From contig DATKIY010000122.1 of NCBI GenBank assembly GCA_035543875.1, positions 1 to 11,576 of the forward strand: a DNA stretch of 11,576 bases. Reading direction: 5' to 3'. The DNA is from DATKIY01 sp035543875 (GTDB lineage Bacteria > Actinomycetota > Actinomycetes > JAHEKZ01). Shown piece by piece: positions 1-5,951 of the stretch; position 1 is the stretch's first letter; each line of letters starts with the position of its first letter. The position numbers and the translations under genes are program-made. Below the pieces are notes generated by a model. The model worked only from the letters and a program-made list of their open reading frames with translations. It did not search any database and was not told the origin of the DNA.

Positions 1-287
1 TTCGACGCGGCGAGCTTCGACAACCCCAACTCCACCGCGACCTCATCGGCCAGCCAGCCGTACGGGTCCTGCGCAAACGACGGCGCACCCGCCGGGTCAG
101 CCACCCAAGACGCCTCCTCGCGGCGAGCCATCTCCGCCATGTACGCGAACTGGCCGGCCTGCATGAAACCGACGCCACGTTCAAAACCGGTCAGCCCCGC
201 GCGCAGCTGCTCGCCTGACAGCGATGTGGGATCGGCCACGGTCACCGAACCGGTCATCCCGGGGCTGACACACTCAAGTTCGAACAT
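1..287 (-). CDS. DUF222 / HNH endonuclease family protein (13E12-type), N-terminal part
   Basis: This is a partial gene running off the left edge; 95 complete codons are visible, starting at ATG 287-285. The translation begins MFELECVSPGM and continues into a helical region with alternating Glu/Ala/Arg (LSGEQLRAGLTGFERGV, then FAYMAEMARR). It ends with a DEVAVELGLSKLAA segment. That order matches the start of the DUF222 domain of actinobacterial 13E12-repeat proteins, which usually end in an HNH nuclease motif; here the HNH part would lie outside the window. Biochemical function of the family is unsettled, though a nuclease role is assumed when HNH is present. The frame stays open upstream of ATG 287, but that codon sits inside a LexA-box-like sequence, as in SOS-controlled mycobacterial relatives. 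It is divergent from hflX. Any longer plus-strand reading of hflX through 139-287 is antisense to this gene. The family call is by recognition of sequence pattern only. Confidence 0.72.
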   Translation of the reverse strand, partial: MFELECVSPGMTGSVTVADPTSLSGEQLRAGLTGFERGVGFMQAGQFAYMAEMARREEASWVADPAGAPSFAQDPYGWLADEVAVELGLSKLAAS

Positions 288-295
288 GTGTGCTA
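280..295 (-). promoter_or_regulatory. Probable LexA (SOS) box overlapping the DUF222/HNH start codon
   Basis: Read on the minus strand, the 16 bases are TAGCACACATGTTCGA. They match the actinobacterial LexA consensus TCGAAC-N4-GTTCGA at 10 of 12 defined positions. The right half GTTCGA is perfect and the left half has two changes. The start codon ATG 287-285 is inside the box, and an AT-rich CAAAAT just upstream could be the -10 element of a leaderless or short-leader promoter. LexA-controlled 13E12-family genes are known in Mycobacterium tuberculosis, which supports the reading. LexA binding itself is inferred. Confidence 0.55.
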
Positions 296-471
296 TTTTG
301 GCACGCCCCACCGACAGTCGCTGCCGCGAAATTTTGGCTGTGGATGAACCTTCCGTGTGGATGACGAGGAGAGTTTGGCTGCTACGAGTGACCTGCCCTC
401 GGTCGATCGACGAGGGAGCCGCTGTTCGTCGCCCGACTAATCAACTTGCGCAGCATGCGACCATCGACGTG
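288..471. other. Divergent intergenic region between DUF222/HNH gene and hflX
   Basis: These 184 bases should carry the promoters of both flanking genes. The minus-strand side has the LexA-like box and an AT-rich CAAAAT. On the plus side there is a strong ribosome-binding-like GAGGAG at 366-371, but it is not well spaced for any hflX-frame start. It is followed at 375 by TTG opening a 21-codon frame that stops at 438-440. That could be a leader peptide or chance. No clear sigma-70 promoter or terminator hairpin was found. Confidence 0.35.
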
Positions 472-1884
472 ATGGCTACCTTGCCCGAGCATTCGGCTCA
501 TATCCCAGACGACTCCGCCACTGGCTCGCTCGATCTCGAGCAGCGTGGCGGACTTCGTCGCGTCCACGGTCTGTCAACAGAACTGGAAGACGTCACTGAA
601 GTCGAGTACCGCCAAGTTCGACTTGAGCGAGTGGTGCTGGTCGGAGTTTGGACGAGCGGATCCGCAACGGACGCCGAGAACTCGCTGCGTGAGCTCGCGG
701 AGTTGGCTGAGACAGCAGGGTCGGTGGTGCTCGAAGGACTCATCCAGCGTCGCGACAAGCCGTCAGCTGCCACGTTCATCGGTTCGGGTAAGGCGCGCGA
801 GCTTCGCGAGCTAGTAGTGACCTCTGGCGCCGACACCGTGATTTGCGATGGGGAGTTGACGCCAGGTCAGTTGAGGCAGCTAGAAGAGATCGTCAAGGTC
901 AAGGTGGTTGACCGCACCTGGCTTATTCTCGACATCTTCGCTCAACACGCGCAGAGCAGGGAGGGTAAAGCGCAAGTGGCGCTTGCCCAACTGCAGTACC
1001 TCCTTCCACGACTGCGTGGATGGGGTGAGTCGCTTTCTCGCCAGCGCGGTGGACGCGTGGCCGGTGGGGGAGGCATTGGTACCCGCGGGCCGGGTGAGAC
1101 CAAGATTGAAACCGATCGACGTCGCATCAATAGTCAAATGGCAAGATTGCGGCGCGACCTAACTGCGATGGAGACCTCGCGACAAACCAAACGAGGGCAA
1201 CGCCGTAGGCATCAGGTCCCGGCAGTTGCGATCGCTGGTTACACAAACGCTGGGAAGTCAAGTTTGCTGAATCGACTGACGGGCGCTGGAGTGCTTGTTG
1301 ACGATTCGCTGTTCGCAACGCTCGATCCAACAGTTCGTCGAACGCAAACATCAGACGGCCGCGTCTACACACTGTCTGACACTGTGGGTTTCGTCCGCCA
1401 CCTGCCACACCAACTCGTTGAGGCGTTTCGCTCGACCTTGGAAGAGGTCGCGGACGCGGATCTTGTCATCCACGTTGTTGATGGTTCTCACCCGGATCCT
1501 GAGTCGCAGTTGACCTCCGTACGAGTTGTGTTGGACGAAATCGGCGCGCGAGATATTCCAGAGATCGTGGTCATCAACAAAGCTGACAGTGCCGACTCGC
1601 TCACGATTGCCCGGCTGCTTCGCGTCGAGCCCGGCGCCTGCGTCGTATCGGCGCGCACTGGTCAGGGGATCGAGCATCTACGTCTCGTTGTCGAAGCAGC
1701 GTTGCCCCATCCGGAGGTGGAGGTAGAACTCACCGTTCCTTATGAGCGGGGAGACCTCGTCGCTCGCGTTCACTCGGAAGGCGAAATCGTTTCTACCGAA
1801 CACGGACCGACCGGAACGCAACTGCACGCACGGGTTCCAGCTGACCTCGCTGCTGAGTTGCTGTCCTTAGCAGCCCAGCCATAG
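472..1884 (+). CDS. hflX: Ribosome-associated GTPase HflX
   Basis: A 470-residue HflX, the usual length for actinobacteria. HflX binds ribosomes, splits stalled 70S particles and hydrolyses GTP. Numbered from ATG 472, the N-terminal nucleotide-binding domain covers about 20-200, including the IGSGKARELRE signature at 103-113 and the GTRGPGETKIETDRRRI stretch ending near 219. A basic helical linker spans about 212-248. The G domain has G1 GYTNAGKSS 256-264, G2 Thr in FATLDPT near 283, G3 DTVG 303-306, G4 NKAD 369-372 and G5 SAR 393-395. All GTPase motifs are intact. The frame stays open back to 139, but that part lies antisense to the DUF222 gene and looks nothing like HflX. Conserved similarity (LRRVHGLSTELEDVTEVEYRQ) begins soon after ATG 472. 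GTG 469 or ATG 361 are alternatives. No good Shine-Dalgarno precedes 472, so a leaderless message is possible. Confidence 0.95.
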   Translation: MATLPEHSAHIPDDSATGSLDLEQRGGLRRVHGLSTELEDVTEVEYRQVRLERVVLVGVWTSGSATDAENSLRELAELAETAGSVVLEGLIQRRDKPSAATFIGSGKARELRELVVTSGADTVICDGELTPGQLRQLEEIVKVKVVDRTWLILDIFAQHAQSREGKAQVALAQLQYLLPRLRGWGESLSRQRGGRVAGGGGIGTRGPGETKIETDRRRINSQMARLRRDLTAMETSRQTKRGQRRRHQVPAVAIAGYTNAGKSSLLNRLTGAGVLVDDSLFATLDPTVRRTQTSDGRVYTLSDTVGFVRHLPHQLVEAFRSTLEEVADADLVIHVVDGSHPDPESQLTSVRVVLDEIGARDIPEIVVINKADSADSLTIARLLRVEPGACVVSARTGQGIEHLRLVVEAALPHPEVEVELTVPYERGDLVARVHSEGEIVSTEHGPTGTQLHARVPADLAAELLSLAAQP

Positions 1885-1946
1885 CCAGTCGCGTCACCCA
1901 TACGGCGTAATCCCCGGACCACCATCGGTGATCGACTTTGGCGCTT

Positions 1947-1959
1947 GGCGTCAGACGCC
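1947..1959. promoter_or_regulatory. 13-bp perfect palindrome just before the GGDEF-EAL start
   Basis: GGCGTC-A-GACGCC is a perfect 6-bp inverted repeat around one central base. It ends 11 bases before the preferred GTG start of the diguanylate cyclase/phosphodiesterase gene. It could be a small operator; a one-base loop makes an RNA hairpin unlikely. It may also be chance in GC-rich DNA. Confidence 0.2.
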
Positions 1960-1961
1960 GA

Positions 1962-1969
1962 AAGGGGGG
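1962..1969 (+). promoter_or_regulatory. Purine-rich ribosome binding site favouring GTG 1971
   Basis: AAGGGGGG lies directly before GTG 1971. If AAGGG pairs with 16S rRNA, the spacing is about 4 bases, which is short but usable. The alternative in-frame TTG at 1938 has no ribosome binding site. The protein from 1971 begins with MNFLRRHLSRAEL followed at once by the first membrane helix, a normal layout for this kind of sensor. Confidence 0.5.
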
Positions 1970-1970
1970 A

Positions 1971-4715
1971 GTGAACTTCCTTCGTCGACACCTGTCTCGG
2001 GCAGAGCTGGTGTTGATTGGCCTCGCGGGCCTCGCCTCGGTCGTCGCCTCGGCGCAAATGGCTGCGGAAGGGGATTCCCCGCCGCGGGACGCGTTCATCA
2101 TGGCAGCGATTGCCGGAATCTTGATGATTTTACTGACCGCAAGACGCGCAGTAATGCGCTGGCGGTCTGACCCAGCACACAACCTTGCTTGGGCGTGGAT
2201 CGCGGCTGGACTCGTGTTCGGCATCGGTTTTGGGGCAGTCGTTCTTGCTGTGCAGAGCTTGTGGCCGGTCGCTGGCGCGAGTTTTGAAGGCAATCAGCGC
2301 ACGCTCATGGCTATCTCGGGGATTTCCTCCGTCGGGGCGATCGCGATTGGGCTGCTTACCTTCAGGTGGGTGCCGTCGCGTGGTCTCGGGCGTGCTCTTA
2401 CCTGGCTCGATGGACTGATTGTCACAGTTGCGGTGTACCTGATTGCGCGACAGCTGTTCGCCGCCCCGTACGCGCTTCCTACCCACGAGCTGCTCCTGCT
2501 GCTAGTTCGTCCTCCGGCCGCAGCAGCCGCGCTAGTGGTGGTTTCGATCGTTGTGATCTCACGCGCGCGTGAGCCGGGCGGACTGCCGATCAGGGAACTT
2601 CTCCTGGCAGCGAGCGGTGCTGCGGTCCTGGGATCGGTGATGGCACTGATCTACGCACCAGGTGTCGCGCCTGCAGAGGCTTGGTTTTGGCTAGCTCCTC
2701 CGCTGACCGTCATCGGCGGCCTACTCCTCATCGCGGCGTCAGTACAACGATCGAGCGGCGACACACCTCGAGACCACCAGATTCGTGAGCGCACCTCGGT
2801 GCTCGCACCAGTCTTGCCCCTGGGCTTGGCCATGACTGTGGTCGCGTGGCATGTTGTCGGTTCGAGGCCTTTGACGCCGGTGGCGACCATTCTCGCCGTC
2901 ATCCTCATGACCACGGTGGTTGTAACCACTGCGGTTGCGCGACTACACGCGTTGTCGGTTGCGAGAACCCTTGAACTTCGGGTGGCCGAGCGCACCCTTG
3001 CACTGGGTAGCAGGGAACGATGGTTTCGCGGCCTCGTTCAACACTCGACAGATGTCATCACCGTGGTCGACCGCGAAGGCTTCATCAACTACCAAACCCC
3101 GTCGGTCCAACGCGTCTTCGGATATGAGCCCCGTCAGCTAATCGGGCAGTCTGTTATCAAACTGCTTCGACGCGACGATGTCGCGCTGGTACTAGGAGCA
3201 CTCGATCGCGCTGCCAGTGACCTTGACGGTCCTCACAAGTTGCAGTTTCCGCTGCGCCGAGCGGACGGCGAGTGGATCGACGTTGAGACGACCATTACTT
3301 CGCTCTTGGATGAGCCCGACGTTCGTGGTCTGGTTCTCAACACCCGCGACGTGACAGAGCGCCTGCGTCTCGAGGAAGAACTCACGCACCAGGCATATTC
3401 AGATGCACTGACCGGCCTGGCCAACCGCACCATGTTCCGTCGATCCGTGGACGACGCGCTCCGACGGGCGAACAGTTCCGAGGACGTTGCGGTCGTCTTC
3501 CTCGACCTTGACGGGTTCAAGTCGGTTAATGACTCGAGGGGACACGCCAGCGGCGATGTTCTGCTGACACATGTGGCTGTCCGGCTCCGTAACTGTGTGA
3601 GGCCAGGCGACGTTATTGCCAGACTCGGCGGCGATGAGTTTGGAATCCTGGTCGTCGGGGAGCGCGCAGAAGAAGGTGCAGTGTGGATCGCCCAACGGGT
3701 TGCGACCGCCCTTTCAGAGGACTTCACGATTGAGGGCCGATCGCTGCACGTCGGTGCATCAATCGGGATCGCCGTCAACGACGGCGGTGATGAAGGTGCG
3801 GACCAGATGCTCAGGAATGCGGACCTCGCCATGTACCGCGCGAAGAATGACAGTCGTTCGACGCACGTCAGGTTTGAGGCAGACATGCACCGGGCGTTGG
3901 TTCAACGGGTCCAAGACGAGAACGACCTTCGCCAGGCGCTGGCCGAAGGACAACTTCTCCTGCACTACCAGCCAATTGTCTGCTTGCTAACGGACCGCAT
4001 TGTTGGAGTCGAAGCGTTGGTGAGGTGGGATCACCCCGAACGTGGTTTGCTCGCGCCATACGCGTTTATCGAACTCGCAGAGCAGACCGGCCTCTTCGAA
4101 CCACTGGGTGCGTGGGTCCTTGATGAGGCGACCAGCCAGTTGCGGAGGTGGCTAGGCCAGTCAGTTGACGAGTCGTTTCACGTCGCGGTCAACGTCTCAG
4201 CTCGACAGCTCTCGCCTGAGTTTGTTGAACGTGTTGCCGTAGCGATGGAGCGTGAGGATCTGCCGCAGGGGGCACTGACACTGGAGATCACCGAGTCAGT
4301 TCTGGTTGACCATGAGCCAGGAACGATGGACCTCATGCAACAGCTCCGCACGCTGGGAGCGCAGATCGCCGTCGACGACTTCGGTACCGGTTACTCATCG
4401 CTGTCGTATCTGGCTCGGTTCCCCGTCGACATCCTTAAGGTCGACCGATCTTTCGTGCGTCATGTTGGAACAGACTCGGAGCAGGCTGAGCTCGCGCGAA
4501 CCATCGTCCAGCTCGGCCAGTCTTTGCACCTGACAACCGTTGCCGAGGGAATTGAGACGGATCAGCAGTGGGCTGGTTTGCGTGAACTCGGCTGTCCGTT
4601 GGGGCAGGGATTCTTCTTTGCCCGCCCTGCGCCAGCGCACGAAATCGACGCGTTGCTGGACGCGGCACCCAGAATTGGCGGAATAAGCAAACTCACAGCC
4701 CGCGCACTTGCGTAA
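1971..4715 (+). CDS. Membrane PAS-GGDEF-EAL cyclic-di-GMP synthase/phosphodiesterase
   Basis: A 914-residue sensor that makes and/or breaks cyclic-di-GMP. About ten hydrophobic helices fill residues 10-325. A linker helix leads to a PAS domain at about 345-462 (VDREGFINYQTPSVQRVFGYEP, then the closing DVTERLRLEEEL). The GGDEF domain at about 475-635 has DLDGFKSVND from 512, an intact GGDEF at 553-557 and an allosteric RxxD I-site (RPGD 544-547) exactly five residues before it. The EAL domain at about 645-900 has EAL 681-683, NVSARQ, EITES, DDFGTGYSS, DILKVDRSF, AEGIE and QGFFFARP, so all metal and catalytic positions appear present. Both activities are therefore plausible, with product inhibition of the cyclase; which dominates cannot be read. 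It starts 86 bases after hflX and may be cotranscribed. Its 3' end overlaps the convergent substrate-binding gene. What the membrane region senses is unknown. Confidence 0.92.
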   Translation: MNFLRRHLSRAELVLIGLAGLASVVASAQMAAEGDSPPRDAFIMAAIAGILMILLTARRAVMRWRSDPAHNLAWAWIAAGLVFGIGFGAVVLAVQSLWPVAGASFEGNQRTLMAISGISSVGAIAIGLLTFRWVPSRGLGRALTWLDGLIVTVAVYLIARQLFAAPYALPTHELLLLLVRPPAAAAALVVVSIVVISRAREPGGLPIRELLLAASGAAVLGSVMALIYAPGVAPAEAWFWLAPPLTVIGGLLLIAASVQRSSGDTPRDHQIRERTSVLAPVLPLGLAMTVVAWHVVGSRPLTPVATILAVILMTTVVVTTAVARLHALSVARTLELRVAERTLALGSRERWFRGLVQHSTDVITVVDREGFINYQTPSVQRVFGYEPRQLIGQSVIKLLRRDDVALVLGALDRAASDLDGPHKLQFPLRRADGEWIDVETTITSLLDEPDVRGLVLNTRDVTERLRLEEELTHQAYSDALTGLANRTMFRRSVDDALRRANSSEDVAVVFLDLDGFKSVNDSRGHASGDVLLTHVAVRLRNCVRPGDVIARLGGDEFGILVVGERAEEGAVWIAQRVATALSEDFTIEGRSLHVGASIGIAVNDGGDEGADQMLRNADLAMYRAKNDSRSTHVRFEADMHRALVQRVQDENDLRQALAEGQLLLHYQPIVCLLTDRIVGVEALVRWDHPERGLLAPYAFIELAEQTGLFEPLGAWVLDEATSQLRRWLGQSVDESFHVAVNVSARQLSPEFVERVAVAMEREDLPQGALTLEITESVLVDHEPGTMDLMQQLRTLGAQIAVDDFGTGYSSLSYLARFPVDILKVDRSFVRHVGTDSEQAELARTIVQLGQSLHLTTVAEGIETDQQWAGLRELGCPLGQGFFFARPAPAHEIDALLDAAPRIGGISKLTARALA

Positions 4716-5856
4716 ACGCCGTGCTGTACTTCTGATCCTCTTCAGCGGTCAGGCCGCGATAGAACACCCCGCCTGCGAGATCCTCGGCGCTGGGGAAAAT
4801 CAACGGGTTCTTAGCAAGCGCTGGATCGATGTCATACATGGCTTCCTTGGCGCCCTCAACAGGACTGATGAAGTTGACGTATGCAGCGAGCTCGGCGGCA
4901 ACTTTCGGGTTGTAGTACCAGTCCATCCAACGCTCGGCGTTGAGCTTGTGGGGGGACCCGGCCGGGATCAACATGTTGTCTGACCACAAGATGAAGCCTG
5001 CTTCAGGTTTGACCAGTTCGAGTGCCGGGTTGTCCAGGCGAAACTGGTTGATGTCGCCCGAGTAGGTCATCGTCGCTACAAGGTCGCCTTTGGAAAGCGC
5101 CTGCCCGTAGTTGGCATTGGCGAACGTACGCAGGTGTCCGCTGTCGACGGCTTCCTGGAGCATTGCGATCGCGTTGTCGAACTCTTCGTCGGTGAAGTTG
5201 GATGGATCGGCACCCTGGTCCAGCATGATCAGACCTGTTGTGTCACGCATTTCGGTGAAGACCGCGACTTTCCCCTTGAGGTCAGGCCGCGTAAGCAGCT
5301 CGGTCATCGACGTGACGGGAGCGTCAACGTACTCACTGTTGTAGCCAATGGCGGTGAATCCGGACTGCCATGGCATCGAGTACGTGCGATCTGGATCAAA
5401 CGGCGGGCGCTTGAGCGAATCGAGCAGGTTGCCCTTGTTGGGGATGTTTGAGCTGTCTATCGCTTCGACGTATCCCAGCTCGATCATTCGGGCCGCCATC
5501 CAGTCAGTGAGGACGACGATGTCGCGCCCGGTTGACCTTCCTGCCTCGAGAATCGGTCGGACCTTGAGGAAGAACTCCTCGTTGTCGGCGATGTCTTCGG
5601 TGTAGGTGACGTCGATGTCGTACTTGTCCTGGAAAGCTTCCAAGGTCGGGTGAACGTTGCGGTCCCCGTGCTCGACGTCGATGTAGAACGTCCAGTTGGA
5701 CACGTTGAGTTCGCGCTCGGTGTCGGATACGTCGGCCACCTGCGGCGCGTTGCTTGCGTCACCGTTAGAGCAACCGGCCAGCCATGGCAGGGTGGCAGCG
5801 GCGGCGCCAGCGCCGAGGACTTGCCGACGGGACAGAGCGGGGAGTGATGGGTTCAC
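4693..5856 (-). CDS. PotD-like (spermidine/putrescine-type) ABC substrate-binding lipoprotein
   Basis: A 387-residue extracytoplasmic binding protein starting at GTG 5856 with a strong AAGGAG nine bases upstream. The N-terminus carries twin arginines (SRRQVLG, R10-R11), an Ala-rich hydrophobic stretch and a lipobox LAGC with Cys29, indicating Tat export and lipid anchoring. The mature part resembles the PotD/PotF family: NWTFYID at 54-60, MPWQSGFTAIGYNSEYV at 161-177, YSGDINQ at 265-271, WSDNMLIPAGSP at 291-302 and NPKVAAELAAYVNFISP ahead of the C-terminus. Asp293 sits where this family often places an acidic ligand contact. The family binds polyamines or related cationic and small organic ligands; the ligand here is not known. 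No permease or ATPase gene is in the window, so it must use a transporter encoded elsewhere. It is divergent from the amidohydrolase and shares an operator with it. Its last 23 bases overlap the GGDEF-EAL gene tail to tail. Confidence 0.88.
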   Translation of the reverse strand: MNPSLPALSRRQVLGAGAAAATLPWLAGCSNGDASNAPQVADVSDTERELNVSNWTFYIDVEHGDRNVHPTLEAFQDKYDIDVTYTEDIADNEEFFLKVRPILEAGRSTGRDIVVLTDWMAARMIELGYVEAIDSSNIPNKGNLLDSLKRPPFDPDRTYSMPWQSGFTAIGYNSEYVDAPVTSMTELLTRPDLKGKVAVFTEMRDTTGLIMLDQGADPSNFTDEEFDNAIAMLQEAVDSGHLRTFANANYGQALSKGDLVATMTYSGDINQFRLDNPALELVKPEAGFILWSDNMLIPAGSPHKLNAERWMDWYYNPKVAAELAAYVNFISPVEGAKEAMYDIDPALAKNPLIFPSAEDLAGGVFYRGLTAEEDQKYSTAFTQVRGL

Positions 5857-5865
5857 GGGGGATTA

Positions 5866-5871
5866 CTCCTT
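5866..5871 (-). promoter_or_regulatory. Shine-Dalgarno of the substrate-binding protein gene
   Basis: AAGGAG on the minus strand with nine bases to GTG 5856-5854. It fixes the start directly before the Tat/lipoprotein signal and is one of the clearest ribosome binding sites in the window. Confidence 0.75.
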
Positions 5872-5890
5872 GAAAGACGGTCAGTACAGG

Positions 5891-5920
5891 TATTGAACAT
5901 TGTTCTAGAACAGTGTTCAA
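5891..5920 (-). promoter_or_regulatory. Predicted mirrored promoter of the substrate-binding protein gene
   Basis: Because the palindrome is almost perfect, the minus strand holds the same elements: TTGAAC at 5920-5915 and TCAATA at 5896-5891, again 18 bases apart. Transcription would start near 5883, just upstream of AAGGAG 5871-5866. Face-to-face overlapping promoters would be blocked together by one repressor complex. Confidence 0.4.
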
Positions 5921-5922
5921 TA
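5893..5922 (+). promoter_or_regulatory. Predicted promoter of amidohydrolase-tetR operon
   Basis: A -35-like TTGAAC at 5893-5898 and a weak -10-like TCAATA at 5917-5922 are separated by 18 bases, entirely within the palindrome. A transcript starting near 5930 would leave a short leader before the ribosome binding site at 5942-5947. The -10 match is poor, so this is tentative. Confidence 0.4.
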
Positions 5923-5941
5923 CTTCTGACGAGAAACTTTT

Positions 5942-5947
5942 GGAGGA
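5942..5947 (+). promoter_or_regulatory. Ribosome binding site deciding the amidohydrolase start
   Basis: GGAGGA lies four bases before GTG 5952. The same frame also opens at GTG 5913, but that codon is inside the operator palindrome and its first 13 codons do not resemble the family. GTG 5952 starts directly at VDLLLRGGHLWT, the usual beginning of this enzyme family. Confidence 0.6.
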
Positions 5948-5951
5948 CGTT

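Larger units (their letters stand above)
5890..5923. promoter_or_regulatory. 34-bp near-perfect palindromic operator, probable target of the adjacent TetR protein
   Basis: The 34 bases form an inverted repeat with 16 of 17 pairs matching; only 5900/5913 fails. It is centred on TTCTAGAA at 5903-5910. It is also two tandem copies of a smaller palindrome: GAACATTGTTC at 5895-5905 and GAACAGTGTTC at 5908-5918. Such double dyads suit two TetR dimers bound side by side. It lies between the divergent substrate-binding gene and the amidohydrolase-tetR pair and covers both predicted promoters, so binding would shut both transcription units and the regulator itself. That the neighbouring TetR protein binds here is an inference from position and symmetry. 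The half-site spacing (GAAC-N3-GTTC) differs from the LexA box (N4). Confidence 0.75.

Noticed and set aside
139..471. N-terminal extension of the hflX frame back to ATG 139
   Set aside because: It runs antisense through the DUF222/HNH gene, is not HflX-like, and conserved HflX sequence begins only after ATG 472.
3233..3886. 217-codon minus-strand open frame opposite the PAS/GGDEF region
   Set aside because: It is Ser/Arg-rich with no recognisable domain, opposite an intact catalytic GGDEF sequence.
5895..5918. GAAC...GTTC units in the operator read as LexA boxes
   Set aside because: The spacing is three bases instead of four and the outer TCG/CGA bases are missing. The double dyad beside a tetR gene explains it better.
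5913..5951. Amidohydrolase start at GTG 5913
   Set aside because: The codon lies inside the operator palindrome and has no ribosome binding site. GTG 5952 has GGAGGA four bases upstream and starts at the family's usual first strand.
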